Assembly: GCA_001788295.1 (NCBI GenBank)
Contig: MGBO01000021.1
Span: 13,906-74,002, forward strand
DNA length: 60,097 nt
From: Candidatus Roizmanbacteria bacterium RIFOXYC1_FULL_41_16
Lineage (GTDB): Bacteria; Patescibacteriota; Microgenomatia; UBA1406
Reading direction: 5' to 3'
The position numbers and the translations under genes are program-made. Below the pieces are notes generated by a model. That model saw only the letters and a program-made list of their open reading frames with translations. It did no database searches and was not told the origin of the DNA. Position 1 is the first letter of the stretch, and each line of letters begins with the position of its first letter. Below are positions 1 to 9,589 of the stretch, piece by piece.

Positions 1-2
1 AG

Positions 3-110
3 GAATTTATCGAGCCGTTTCTGCTTCAGATGGGATTAATTAATCGCTCTAGTCGTGGACGAATTGCCACTGAAAAAGCCTACGAACATCTGGAAATAAA
101 ACAGAAGTAG
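3..110 (+). CDS. ruvB: Holliday junction branch migration helicase RuvB, C-terminal fragment (truncated by window start)
   Basis: Frame 3 reads [35 protein letters not shown], matching the RuvB C-terminal winged-helix pattern (EPYLLQ.G...RT.RGR.AT..AY.HL). Confidence 0.85.
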   Translation, partial: EFIEPFLLQMGLINRSSRGRIATEKAYEHLEIKQK

Positions 111-133
111 GATATTTTTATCTAAAAAATTTC

Positions 134-307
134 TTACTTAATTAGAGTTCTATCAATCTTTGATTTAAGTAAAGTCGCATGAAAACAAAATTTTCCTTGC
201 TGACAATTTAGACAAGTACTCTGGTGCATTAATAAATCAGTCCTAGCTCTGCTATAAGAATCTTGTTCAGGTACTTCTTCTTGATTAGGCTGTCTGTATT
301 CTTTCAT
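134..307 (-). CDS. Small 57-aa putative zinc-binding protein (CxxC...C-x-H)
   Basis: Manually translated minus-strand ORF MKEYRQPNQEEVPEQDSYSRARTDLLMHQSTCLNCQQGKFCFHATLLKSKIDRTLIK*; not in the supplied ORF track because of its size. Cys/His-rich motif CLNCQQGKFCFH. Confidence 0.45.
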   Translation of the reverse strand: MKEYRQPNQEEVPEQDSYSRARTDLLMHQSTCLNCQQGKFCFHATLLKSKIDRTLIK

Positions 308-343
308 AATTCAGACTATTATAACACACTAAGTATGTCTTTG

Positions 344-415
344 TCGGAGACCGGGGAATTGAACCCCGTACCTCTCGGTCCCAAACCGAGCGTTCTTCCG
401 GTGAACTAGTCTCCG
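344..415 (-). tRNA. tRNA-Pro (anticodon TGG)
   Basis: Minus strand CGGAGAC-TA-GTTC..GAAC-G-CTCGG-TTTGGGA-CCGAG-..-CGGGG-TTCAATT-CCCCG-GTCTCCG-A; full cloverleaf, CCA not encoded. Confidence 0.95.
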
Positions 416-421
416 AATAAG

Positions 422-505
422 TGCCGGGAGAGGGACTCGAACCCTCACGCCCTTTTGGGACACAGGATTTTAAGTCCTGCTTGTCTACCATTCCAACATC
501 CCGGC
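422..505 (-). tRNA. tRNA-Leu (anticodon TAA)
   Basis: Minus strand GCCGGGA...CAGGA-CTTAAAA-TCCTG...long variable arm...GAGGG-TTCGAGT-CCCTC-TCCCGGC-A. Confidence 0.95.
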
Positions 506-536
506 AATCCGATTTTCTCAGGTTTGATATATTATA

Positions 537-542
537 TATTAT
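537..542 (+). promoter_or_regulatory. Putative -10 element (TATTAT) 5 nt upstream of the ATG at 548
   Basis: TATTAT-acaag-ATG; part of the leaderless pattern seen across the window. Confidence 0.4.
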
Positions 543-547
543 ACAAG

Positions 548-1957
548 ATGAAAACTAAGCTGAGGTTTCTTCTGTTTGGACTGCTCTTTTTGGTTTCTTT
601 TTTTATTTTAAATTTTATTTCCACCAATCAGATTCCTTTTTTATCCCGCGCTTTCTACCAAAAAGCCAATCTGGTTATTGATGCCAAAGATTTTGTTGGG
701 CCACTTCAACACAACTGGCAAGCGCTGGCTCAAGGCGGCGAGGAAAGCGGAGTCCGGATGCTGGAAAACGTGTCTTTGCCAGCCTCAGCTTTGGCTCCCA
801 GATACATTCGGCTCGATCATATCTATGATTTTTACAATGTTGTTTCCCGAGACTCAAACAATCAACTTCAATTTAATTGGACAGAGCTCGACGCTACCGT
901 TTGTGACATTTACCGGATGGGCGCCAAGCCTTTTTTTGTCTTGGGTTATATGCCCCCAACACTTTCCTCAGACGGCAGTTTAATTTCTACACCCAAAGAC
1001 TGGTCCGAATGGTCACTCTTAGTGCAAAAAACAGTTGAGCGTTATAGCGGTTTGGATACTCGTCTGTGCGGCGGAGTTTATGCCGACTGGCTCAAGGATA
1101 TCTATTATGAGGTTTGGAATGAACCGGATCTGGAGGGATTTGGCAAGTGGAGTATTTATGGCGGAAAAGATTACCGCGCCCTTTACTATTATTCTGCCAA
1201 AGGGGCAATGGCGGCCCAAAACGTCAATCATTATCTGATTGGTGGCCCAGTCACGACCAGACCGTATCGCAACTGGTTTTTGGGACTAATTAACTACACC
1301 AAGCAGCAAAATTTGCCTCTTGATTTCATTTCCTGGCACCATTATTCGACTGACACCAATGATTTCAGCAACGAGTTACGCAATATTGGCTCTTGGTTGA
1401 GTGATCCGACCCTTAAGAAATATCGTGAACTGCCTAAGATCATCTCAGAATGGGGTTATGATTCAAATCGCAATCCAATTGCCGACACCAATGTTGGTGC
1501 GGCCCACACTGTCGCTACTATCCGTGATCTTATTGACCAAAAAGTCGAGATGGCCTTTGCTTTTGAACTTAAGGATGGTTTAAATCCCAGTTGGGGAATT
1601 TTTACTTATGAAGGACAACCCAAGCCCCGTTTTTACGCTCTCAAGCTTCTGAATGTTTTGGGTCGCCATCGTTTGGCCGTTCAAGGCGAGGGCTCGATTG
1701 TCAAAGCAATTGCCTCAACCGGCGCCGCTGGTCGCATCAGTTTGGTCGTAGTTAACTATGATCCCACCAACAGTCGGATGGAAGCCGTACCTCTCACAAT
1801 CAACAACTTAGCCAATGGCACCTACCGAATAGTCCAAACCGATTTGCAGGAACAGCAAATGACTGAGGATGTTATGATCCAAACCGGAGAAATCAAACGA
1901 ATGTTATTACTGAACCCAAATCAGGTCGTCAGTTTGGAAATTAGCCAGCTTCAATGA
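548..1957 (+). CDS. Secreted/membrane-anchored glycoside hydrolase, GH39-like (beta-xylosidase-type TIM barrel)
   Basis: Start ATG at 548 (ORF-track start 455 lies within the tRNA). N-terminal signal/TM; YYEVWNEPDL (acid/base NEP motif), PKIISEWGYDS (nucleophile region). Confidence 0.7.
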   Translation: MKTKLRFLLFGLLFLVSFFILNFISTNQIPFLSRAFYQKANLVIDAKDFVGPLQHNWQALAQGGEESGVRMLENVSLPASALAPRYIRLDHIYDFYNVVSRDSNNQLQFNWTELDATVCDIYRMGAKPFFVLGYMPPTLSSDGSLISTPKDWSEWSLLVQKTVERYSGLDTRLCGGVYADWLKDIYYEVWNEPDLEGFGKWSIYGGKDYRALYYYSAKGAMAAQNVNHYLIGGPVTTRPYRNWFLGLINYTKQQNLPLDFISWHHYSTDTNDFSNELRNIGSWLSDPTLKKYRELPKIISEWGYDSNRNPIADTNVGAAHTVATIRDLIDQKVEMAFAFELKDGLNPSWGIFTYEGQPKPRFYALKLLNVLGRHRLAVQGEGSIVKAIASTGAAGRISLVVVNYDPTNSRMEAVPLTINNLANGTYRIVQTDLQEQQMTEDVMIQTGEIKRMLLLNPNQVVSLEISQLQ

Positions 1958-3168
1958 ACCTTAGTTACGCGTTGCGACCAAAGACACTGTCTGAATTTAT
2001 CGGACAGGAACATCTGGTTGGCAAAGACCAGCTTCTTTTTCGGCTTTTTCAATCACAAAACCTGATTTCTCTGATTTTCTGGGGCCCGCCAGGCAGCGGT
2101 AAAACCACGCTCGCCAATTTGATTGCCAAACAATTTAAAGCTGATTTCTATTCGCTATCGGCAGTTGCCAGCGGTAAAAAGGATCTCCAACTAATTATTG
2201 CCAAGGCCAGACAAAATCAGATCCAAGGTCGCCAGACCTTGCTTTTTATCGACGAAATTCACCGTTGGAACAAAGCCCAGCAAGATACTCTTTTGCCTTA
2301 TGTTGAATCAGGATTAGTCATCCTCATTGGCGCGACCACCGAAAACCCCAGTTTTGAGATCATTGGTCCGCTGTTATCTCGCTCCAAATTGTTGATTTTT
2401 AACAAACTTACGGATCAAAATTTAAAAACAATAATCAAGCGCGCCATTACAAACAAAAGTTTGGGAATTGCCAAATATGGCAAGAGCTTGGATAAATCAG
2501 CGATGGATTTACTCATTCGGTTAAGCGGCGGTGACGCCAGAATTGCTTTAAACGCGCTTGAGATTGCCATTTACTCTTACCGAGACAAAATTATCACTGC
2601 AGAGATAATCAAAAATATCTTTCAGACCAAGTCAGCCGGCCTTTATGACAAAGACGCCGATCAACATTATCACACTATTTCCGCTTTTATCAAATCCATG
2701 CGCGGGTCTGATGTCGACGCCAGTCTTTATTATCTGGCCCGAATGCTGGAGAGCGGGGAAGACCCCAAGTTTATTGCCCGCCGAATGATTATTTTTGCGT
2801 CTGAGGATATTGGCTTAGCGGATCGTGGTGCCCTTATTCAAGCCAACGCCGCTTTTGAGGCGGTCACCAAGATTGGCTTGCCTGAGGCCAAACTGATTCT
2901 CGCTCACATTGTCATTTATTTGGCTTTGGCCAAAAAGTCTCGCAGTGTTGCCAATGCCTTGTCTAAAGCCATTAAAGCTGTCTACGATTATCCAAACGAG
3001 CCGGTTCCTTTACATCTTCGTAATCCTAGTACTTTACTAAATAAAAATCTTGGCTATGGCCAAAACTATGCTTGGAGCGAACAATTTGTTGGGCCAACTA
3101 AAGCCCTGTCTTTTCTGCCAGACAAGCTCAAAAAGCAGCGTTTTTATTCCTCAATAAAAGAGGGGTGA
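1954..3168 (+). CDS. rarA: Replication-associated recombination protein A (AAA+ ATPase)
   Basis: LRPKTLSEFIGQEHLVG, WGPPGSGKTTLA (Walker A), LFIDEIHRWNKAQQD (Walker B), GATTENPSFE, EDIGLADRGAL. ATGA overlap with previous gene. Confidence 0.93.
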   Translation: MNLSYALRPKTLSEFIGQEHLVGKDQLLFRLFQSQNLISLIFWGPPGSGKTTLANLIAKQFKADFYSLSAVASGKKDLQLIIAKARQNQIQGRQTLLFIDEIHRWNKAQQDTLLPYVESGLVILIGATTENPSFEIIGPLLSRSKLLIFNKLTDQNLKTIIKRAITNKSLGIAKYGKSLDKSAMDLLIRLSGGDARIALNALEIAIYSYRDKIITAEIIKNIFQTKSAGLYDKDADQHYHTISAFIKSMRGSDVDASLYYLARMLESGEDPKFIARRMIIFASEDIGLADRGALIQANAAFEAVTKIGLPEAKLILAHIVIYLALAKKSRSVANALSKAIKAVYDYPNEPVPLHLRNPSTLLNKNLGYGQNYAWSEQFVGPTKALSFLPDKLKKQRFYSSIKEG

Positions 3169-3182
3169 TATAATAAAGTGTC

Positions 3183-3254
3183 GCCGCCCTAGCTCAACGG
3201 TAGAGCATCCGCTTTGTAAGCGGCAGGTTGGGGGTTCGATTCCTCTGGGCGGCT
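3183..3254 (+). tRNA. tRNA-Thr (anticodon TGT)
   Basis: GCCGCCC-TA-GCTCAACGGTAGAGC-A-TCCGC-TTTGTAA-GCGGC-..-GGGGG-TTCGATT-CCTCT-GGGCGGC. Confidence 0.93.
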
Positions 3255-3339
3255 CATTCAAACAAGCCAAAGCCTGATTTTTAATCCTATAGCAATTATT
3301 ATTTAGAGTGTTCTTAGGCGCCAAACTCAGCAGACCCTG

Positions 3340-3368
3340 TTGCTTAACCTAACATCTTCTGCTATAAT
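3340..3368 (+). promoter_or_regulatory. Promoter of gyrB: TTGCTT-17 nt-TATAAT with extended TGc; predicted start at or near the ATG at 3377
   Basis: TTGCTT 3340-3345, TGcTATAAT 3360-3368, ATG at 3377 (8 nt after the -10). Confidence 0.7.
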
Positions 3369-3376
3369 GGTTGCCT

Positions 3377-5278
3377 ATGGTTTATGATGCCAAAAGCGTT
3401 GTTGTTCTGGAGGGCCTGGAACCGGTCCGTAAGCGTCCGGCAATGTATATTGGTACCACTTCTATTGATGGCGTTCAGCATTGTCTCAACGAAATCATCG
3501 ACAATTCAATCGACGAAGCCTTGGCTGGTTTTGCCTCAACTATTCAAATCACTATTCATCAAAACAATTACTTTACCGTAGTCGACAATGGTCGTGGCAT
3601 TCCGGTTGATATGATGCCACAGTACCACAAAAGTGCTTTGGAAATTCTTTTAACTAAACTTCATGCCGGCGCCAAATTTGACAGCAAAACTTATAAAGTC
3701 TCCGGCGGTTTGCACGGCGTCGGTTCCAGTGTTGTCAATGCGCTCTCAGACGATTTTGTTGCCGAGGTCCGGCGCGATAATCAGTTTTATCGGATGGAAT
3801 TTTCACGCGGCGTACCCAAAACGGGCTTGCAAAAGTCAGCCAAAAGCCAGCTTGGACTGGCCTCAACCACCGGCACGGCCATTTCCTTTCATCCGGATCT
3901 AGAGATTTTCAAAACCGGAATCGAATTGGATATTAAGCGAGTTCTTAAGCAAGTCAAAGAACGAGCCTATCTTTCTCCAGGTGTTTTTTTCAAGGTCTTT
4001 GATGAGCGGATCAATCTTAAAAAAGGCTATTATTTTCAAGGCGGGATTAAATCCCTGGTTGAGGACATTAACATAAATAAAAAACCGCTTCACCCAACTA
4101 TTTATTTTAAAGACGAGAAAGATTCCATTCAGGTCGAAGTCGCGCTTCAATATACGGACGCCATTAAGGAAAGTCTTTACTCCTTTGTGAACGTCATCAA
4201 CACCAAAGAAGGTGGCACTCATGTCACTGGTTTTAAAACCGCCCTTACCAAAATCATCAACGACTATGGCAACAGCCAGGGTGTGATCAAAAAGGGGAAT
4301 TTATCCGGAGACGATACTAAAGACGGTCTTACTGCCGTCATTTACCTGAAAATGCCAGCCACCGACCTTCAGTTTGAGGGCCAAACCAAGACTAAGCTCG
4401 GTAATTCCGAGGCCCAGGGAATTGTTCTCCAGATTGTCAAAGATCATCTGACCCGTTATTTTGAAGAAAACCCAAGCGCCGCTAGCGCCATTATGCAAAA
4501 GGTGTTAGTGACTCAGCAAGCTCGACTGGCAGCCAAAGCGGCCCGAGACTCAGTCATTCGAAAAAGCGCGCTTGAGGGCGCCACTCTTCCGGGTAAGCTG
4601 GCCGATTGTCGCGAAAAAGACCCGGCCAAATCCGAACTGTTTATTGTTGAAGGCGATTCGGCTGGCGGTAGTGCTAAGCAAGGCCGCGATCGCCATTTTC
4701 AGGCTATTTTGCCACTGCGAGGTAAGATCCTTAATTCAGAGAAGTCATATTTAGATCGAGTGATGACTTTTAAAGAGTTGCGGGATTTGGTCGTCGCCAT
4801 TGGCACCGGTATTTCCGATTTGTTTGACTACAAAAAACTCAGATACCACAAAATTATCATTATGACCGACGCCGATGTCGATGGCGAGCACATCATGACG
4901 CTCATTCTTACTTTTTTCTTCAGGCATTTACCCGAGATTGTTGAAAAAGGCCACATCTATATCGCTCAACCGCCATTGTTTAAATTAAGCGCCAACAAAA
5001 AAGTTTATTATGCTTATTCCGAAGCGGAAATGAACAGAATTGCCAAGGAAAAGTTCAGTGGCAATTATTCTCTACAAAGATACAAAGGTTTGGGTGAAAT
5101 GAATCCTGAACAACTTTGGAGCACGACCATGAATCCGGAAAATCGTGTTTTAAGAGTTATTAATGTCGAGGACTCGCAAGAGGCCGACCAAACTTTTAGC
5201 ATGTTAATGGGTGAAGAAGTACCGCCTCGCAAGAAATTCATCCAGACACACGCCAAAAGCGCCAATTTGGATATTTAA
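3377..5278 (+). CDS. gyrB: DNA gyrase subunit B
   Basis: VLEGLEPVRKRPAMYIGTT, DNGRGIPVDM, GGLHGVGSSVVNALS, FIVEGDSAGGSAKQGRDR, DADVDGEHI, RYKGLGEMNPEQLW. Confidence 0.96.
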   Translation: MVYDAKSVVVLEGLEPVRKRPAMYIGTTSIDGVQHCLNEIIDNSIDEALAGFASTIQITIHQNNYFTVVDNGRGIPVDMMPQYHKSALEILLTKLHAGAKFDSKTYKVSGGLHGVGSSVVNALSDDFVAEVRRDNQFYRMEFSRGVPKTGLQKSAKSQLGLASTTGTAISFHPDLEIFKTGIELDIKRVLKQVKERAYLSPGVFFKVFDERINLKKGYYFQGGIKSLVEDININKKPLHPTIYFKDEKDSIQVEVALQYTDAIKESLYSFVNVINTKEGGTHVTGFKTALTKIINDYGNSQGVIKKGNLSGDDTKDGLTAVIYLKMPATDLQFEGQTKTKLGNSEAQGIVLQIVKDHLTRYFEENPSAASAIMQKVLVTQQARLAAKAARDSVIRKSALEGATLPGKLADCREKDPAKSELFIVEGDSAGGSAKQGRDRHFQAILPLRGKILNSEKSYLDRVMTFKELRDLVVAIGTGISDLFDYKKLRYHKIIIMTDADVDGEHIMTLILTFFFRHLPEIVEKGHIYIAQPPLFKLSANKKVYYAYSEAEMNRIAKEKFSGNYSLQRYKGLGEMNPEQLWSTTMNPENRVLRVINVEDSQEADQTFSMLMGEEVPPRKKFIQTHAKSANLDI

Positions 5279-5299
5279 TTAATAGTTTATTTAATATTG

Positions 5300-5812
5300 A
5301 TGAACTTTAGCAAACTGCCACTTGAGCTAGAAAAGCTCCCTAATATAATGGTTTTTGTCGAAATTCCCATGGACAGCAAGGTTAAATATGAAATCGATGA
5401 AAAAACCGGCTTTTTGATGGCCGATCGTTTTTTATTTACAGCGATGAAATTTCCTTTTAATTACGGTTTTATTCCTAATTCCGTGGGTGAAGACAACGAT
5501 CCTTTAGATGTGTTATTACTGGCTTCAGAAACTGTGTCTGCCGGAGCGGTCGTTAAAGCCAAGATCATCGGTATGCTGGAAATGAAAGACGAGGCCGGAA
5601 TTGACACCAAATTAATTGCCGTGCCCATTAAGAAAATCGATCCCTTATACGGCGTGTACGAGAATATCGACGATATTCCAGTTGCAGTAAAAGACAAAAT
5701 CAAGCATTTCTTTGATCATTATAAAGAATTAGAGCCAGGCAAGTGGGTCAAAACCGAGCGTTTTCTTGACCAAAACAAAGCTTTGGCTCTTGTCAAAAAG
5801 TTGTCAAAGTAA
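5300..5812 (+). CDS. ppa: Inorganic pyrophosphatase (family I)
   Basis: VFVEIPMDSKVKYEIDEKTG, FPFNYGFIPNSVGEDNDPLDVLLL, HFFDHYKELEPGKWVK. Confidence 0.95.
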   Translation: MNFSKLPLELEKLPNIMVFVEIPMDSKVKYEIDEKTGFLMADRFLFTAMKFPFNYGFIPNSVGEDNDPLDVLLLASETVSAGAVVKAKIIGMLEMKDEAGIDTKLIAVPIKKIDPLYGVYENIDDIPVAVKDKIKHFFDHYKELEPGKWVKTERFLDQNKALALVKKLSK

Positions 5813-5819
5813 ATAATAC

Positions 5820-8300
5820 ATGACTACCATAATCCCCACAGACATCACTCAGGAAATGAAGCGATCCTATCTGGATTACGCCATGAGTGTGATTGTGGCC
5901 CGCGCTTTGCCAGACGTACGGGACGGTCTCAAACCCGTACAGCGCCGGATTATTTATACCATGCACAAGCTTGGCTTGTCCTCCACTAGCCGCTATTCCA
6001 AAAGCGCCAAGGTAGTCGGTGAAGTTTTGGGTAAATACCATCCTCACGGCGATTCACCGGTTTATGAGGCGATGGTCAGAATGGCTCAGGAGTTTTCAAT
6101 GCGTAATCCCTTAATCAAGGGTCAGGGTAACTTTGGTTCAATTGACGGTGATCCGCCGGCAGCTATGCGTTATACCGAGGCCAAACTAGCCAAAATTAGC
6201 GACGAGTTGTTGGCTGATTTACACAAAAATACGGTCCAATTTCGGGATAACTTCGATGCCACTCTGCAGGAGCCGGATTGTTTGCCGGCCATGATTCCTA
6301 ATTTATTGGTAAATGGCTCAGAGGGAATCGCGGTTGGAATGGCCACCAAGATTCCGCCACATAATTTAAAGGAACTTCTCCAAGGTTTACTATTAATGCT
6401 AGAGAAGCCGGTTTATAGCACACAGGTTAGCCTGGATGAGGCGGCCAAATCCGTGGGTTTTAACGTCACTTTGGAGGAACTGATGCAGTTTATTAAAGGC
6501 CCGGATTTTCCGACAGGCGGCCATGTTTACAGCAAAAAAGATATTTATCAGGCTTACCTTACCGGTCGCAACTCATTACTGATGCGGGGAGTCGCCAAAA
6601 TTGAGGAAATTGGCAAGGGCAAAGAAGCGATTATCATTACCGAGCTTCCTTATCAGGTCAACAAAGCCACTTTGGTTCAGAAAATTGCTTCCCTGGTTCA
6701 AGACAAAAATATTGTCGGTATTTCGGACCTTAGAGACGAGTCTGATCGACGGGGGATTCGCGTGGTTGTTGAACTCAAACGTGATGCCGTCGCCAAAAAA
6801 ATTCTCAACAATTTGTTTCTTAAAACTCAGTTGCAAAACACCTTTCCAGTTAATATTGTCGCCCTTGTCGAGGGCGTTCCGCAAACATTATCGCTCAAAA
6901 CCATTCTTGAATTGTTTCTCAGGCATCGCTCCCATGTTGTCATTGCCCGCACCCGTTTTGATCTTGAGCAAGCCAAACACCAGGCTCATATCTTAGAGGG
7001 TTTATTGATTGCCATTGATAACATTGACGAAGTCGTCGAGATTATCAAAAAGTCAGCCAGTGAATCAATCGCCAAAGAACGTTTGATTGCCCGATTTAAA
7101 TTATCCGAGATTCAAACCCAGGCGATTTTAGATATGCAGCTCAAAAAACTGACTGGCTTGGAAAAAGACAAGCTGCAACAACAACTTTTGGAATTACGTA
7201 AAGAAATTACCAGATTGGAAAAAATTCTCAGTTCCTTGGCCAATATTTTTGCCGAGATCAAAAAAGAGTTTCTACTTCTGATGGAGAAATACAAAGAAGG
7301 TCGACGTACCAAAGTAATCGCCTCACGCCCGGGTGAGTTTTCCGAGGAGGAACTGATCGAAAACAAAGATACTTATATTTTATTGACTCACAACGGTTAC
7401 ATCAAACAACTACCCAAAAGCGTGTTTAAAGTCCAAAAACGCGGCGGCAAGGGGGTTTCGGCAATCAAAACCCACGAGGACGACGAAGTCATGAAACTGG
7501 AGTACTGCCAGACTCACGACAATCTTTTGTTTTTTACCAATCAGGGTCGTGTTTTCCAGCTGCGAGCTTGGGAAATTCCCGAAAGCTCACGACAATCCAA
7601 AGGTAAAGCCATTGTCAATCTGGTCAATCTTAACGGCCATGAAAAAATCACCACTTTCTTTCCTTTAAATCTGGAGGACAGTCGTGACGATCGGGCTTTC
7701 TTGTTTGTCACTAAGCACGGCGTGGTCAAAAAAACTTCATTATCCGAGTACAACAATATCAGAGCCAACGGTTTGATTTCAATTAAACTCAAGAGTGGCG
7801 ACGAACTTATTAGTGTTGAAATGGTCAGGAAAGACAACTTTGTTTTTCTGGTTTCCTCAGGCGGCAAAGCCATCACTTTTAATGAAAAAAATGTCCGTAG
7901 TATGGGCCGAATGGCGAGCGGGGTACGCGGTATCAAGCTTCGAGCTCAAGAAGTAGTCTCTTCAGTCAGTATTGTGCCTTTAAAAACCATTGAGAACAGC
8001 TTTATTCTGATCATTACCAAAAAAGGCTATGGAAAACTGGTTAAGGCCAAACAGTTTAAGTCACAAAACCGCGGTGGCATTGGCATTAAAGCCGCCAATA
8101 TTACCGAAAAAACCGGTTCAATTGTTTTTTCTTCGCTGATAGACAATCTGGAGTCAGAAATGGTTTTGTCTTCCTACAGTGGTCAGACGGTCAAGGTTCC
8201 GGTCAAATCAATGCCGATTTTGTCTAGAAATACACAGGGGGTTATTTTAATGCGCTTTTCCCAGACCAAGGATGGAATTGCGGCGGCAACATTAATCTAA
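5820..8300 (+). CDS. gyrA: DNA gyrase subunit A
   Basis: [72 protein letters not shown]; GyrA-box variant QKRGGKG in the C-terminal domain. Confidence 0.96.
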   Translation: MTTIIPTDITQEMKRSYLDYAMSVIVARALPDVRDGLKPVQRRIIYTMHKLGLSSTSRYSKSAKVVGEVLGKYHPHGDSPVYEAMVRMAQEFSMRNPLIKGQGNFGSIDGDPPAAMRYTEAKLAKISDELLADLHKNTVQFRDNFDATLQEPDCLPAMIPNLLVNGSEGIAVGMATKIPPHNLKELLQGLLLMLEKPVYSTQVSLDEAAKSVGFNVTLEELMQFIKGPDFPTGGHVYSKKDIYQAYLTGRNSLLMRGVAKIEEIGKGKEAIIITELPYQVNKATLVQKIASLVQDKNIVGISDLRDESDRRGIRVVVELKRDAVAKKILNNLFLKTQLQNTFPVNIVALVEGVPQTLSLKTILELFLRHRSHVVIARTRFDLEQAKHQAHILEGLLIAIDNIDEVVEIIKKSASESIAKERLIARFKLSEIQTQAILDMQLKKLTGLEKDKLQQQLLELRKEITRLEKILSSLANIFAEIKKEFLLLMEKYKEGRRTKVIASRPGEFSEEELIENKDTYILLTHNGYIKQLPKSVFKVQKRGGKGVSAIKTHEDDEVMKLEYCQTHDNLLFFTNQGRVFQLRAWEIPESSRQSKGKAIVNLVNLNGHEKITTFFPLNLEDSRDDRAFLFVTKHGVVKKTSLSEYNNIRANGLISIKLKSGDELISVEMVRKDNFVFLVSSGGKAITFNEKNVRSMGRMASGVRGIKLRAQEVVSSVSIVPLKTIENSFILIITKKGYGKLVKAKQFKSQNRGGIGIKAANITEKTGSIVFSSLIDNLESEMVLSSYSGQTVKVPVKSMPILSRNTQGVILMRFSQTKDGIAAATLI

Positions 8301-9161
8301 ATGAAAATCGATTGCCAGATTCTTTATGATCAGCTGCTGGACGATGTCCGGCAAAAGCTCAACAAGGGTAATATTGCCAAAATCCCGCCCAAAATGGTTA
8401 TCTTCTCGATTGCGCCGGATAAGCTGACTCAAATTTTCCTAAAGCAAAAACAAAAGCTGGCCGAAAGTTTGGGAATTGTTTGTCAGATCATCAGTTATGA
8501 TCAAGTCCCGCTGTTTCAACAATTTGCAACCGATATTAGGACATCAGCCAACAGCCGCAAAACTCATGCGGTCATTATCCAGCGGCCACTTCCTTCTGAA
8601 TTGACCTCGGCCACTCTGGAGAATTTTATTCCCTTGCTTAAGGAAGTTGAGGGCACCAAGTACAAAACGCCATATCAATCACCGGTTGGTTTGGCCACTC
8701 TTTCAATTCTCAAATATATTGCCACTGATTTTAATCAATGGAAAATTAAACCCAAAGACACGGAGTTTTTCAAACGGCATTTTAAGAAAAAGTTCATTGT
8801 TTTGGCCGGCCGCGGACGCACAACTGGCTCGCCAATTGCCAATACCCTGGTTCAGTATAAATTAGCCATGGTTATTACACATTCTCATACACCCAATCCG
8901 GAGAATTTTTACCGCCAGGCCGATATTGTTATCACTTCAACCGGAAAACCGGTGATTACGGCTGAAAATATCAAACAAGGCGCCACACTCATTAATTTTG
9001 GCTATCGTCGAGAAGACGACAAAACAGTGGGGGATTACCTTGAATCAGAAGTCGAAGAGAAAGCGGCCTATTACACGCCGGTTATTCACGGTACTGGACC
9101 TTTGAGTCTGGCTTACCTAATGAAGAATGTTGTCGACGCCTACCTCCGTCAAGAAAAATAA
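8301..9161 (+). CDS. folD: Divergent FolD-like methylenetetrahydrofolate dehydrogenase/cyclohydrolase
   Basis: VIIQRPLPSEL, Rossmann GRGRTTGSPIANTL, ADIVITSTGKP, PVIHGTGPLSLAYLMKN; signature motifs altered relative to canonical FolD. Confidence 0.8.
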   Translation: MKIDCQILYDQLLDDVRQKLNKGNIAKIPPKMVIFSIAPDKLTQIFLKQKQKLAESLGIVCQIISYDQVPLFQQFATDIRTSANSRKTHAVIIQRPLPSELTSATLENFIPLLKEVEGTKYKTPYQSPVGLATLSILKYIATDFNQWKIKPKDTEFFKRHFKKKFIVLAGRGRTTGSPIANTLVQYKLAMVITHSHTPNPENFYRQADIVITSTGKPVITAENIKQGATLINFGYRREDDKTVGDYLESEVEEKAAYYTPVIHGTGPLSLAYLMKNVVDAYLRQEK

Positions 9162-9168
9162 CCCTCCG

Positions 9169-9188
9169 TTCCATTTCGGGAATGGAAT
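9169..9188. repeat. Palindromic repeat, copy 1 (GTTCCATTTCGGGAATGGAA), intergenic between convergent folD and thioredoxin-like gene
   Basis: Inverted repeat TTCCATT-tcggg-AATGGAA; the same 20-mer occurs in inverse orientation at 59682-59702. Confidence 0.75.
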
Positions 9189-9194
9189 AGCTTG

Positions 9195-9584
9195 TTAGGA
9201 CTTGCTTTTCTTTTTGAATAAATCCTTGGCTTCGTCTGAGCCAACATAACATTTGCCATTATCATAGACAAATGGCACGCCAATACTACTGGTATCTAAT
9301 CCACAAATCTTAGCCGCTTGCTGAAGTTGGTCGGCGTTGGCTTTATTTTGATAAACTTCTTTTTTATCAAACTTTACTTTTTTGGCAATCTGGTTCTCCT
9401 CAAGCCATATATTCAGTTCTTTACAATGAGGACAAGTATTGCCGTAAAAGTATATAAAGGCGTCTTTTTTAAGAGTGGTAAGGGGAGTGACTGATGAAGA
9501 ATTCTGTGTTGCGGTATAAACCAAGAACAAAGTTCCAAAAAGAGCGACTAAAATAATGATCAAAGCAAACAGTTGTTGTTTCAT
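9195..9584 (-). CDS. Membrane-anchored thioredoxin/glutaredoxin-like protein
   Basis: N-terminal TM; FYGNTCPHCKELNIWLEEN (CPHC), GVPFVYDNGKCYVGSDEAKDLF. Confidence 0.8.
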   Translation of the reverse strand: MKQQLFALIIILVALFGTLFLVYTATQNSSSVTPLTTLKKDAFIYFYGNTCPHCKELNIWLEENQIAKKVKFDKKEVYQNKANADQLQQAAKICGLDTSSIGVPFVYDNGKCYVGSDEAKDLFKKKSKS

Positions 9585-9589
9585 TTTGG

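Noticed and set aside
285-491. 68-aa minus-strand ORF in the track
   Set aside because: It runs across tRNA-Pro and into tRNA-Leu; translation of tRNA genes, not a protein.
455-547. N-terminal extension of the GH39-like ORF (MGHRILSPACLPFQHPG...)
   Set aside because: It overlaps tRNA-Leu on the other strand; ATG at 548 is followed directly by a signal/TM segment and preceded by a -10 box.
3899-4222. Antisense ORFs within gyrB, gyrA, lepA, epimerase and GT-C genes (e.g. 3899..4222, 6576..6884, 7541..7936, 40378..40767)
   Set aside because: They lie wholly inside strongly identified genes on the other strand, with low-complexity or implausible compositions.
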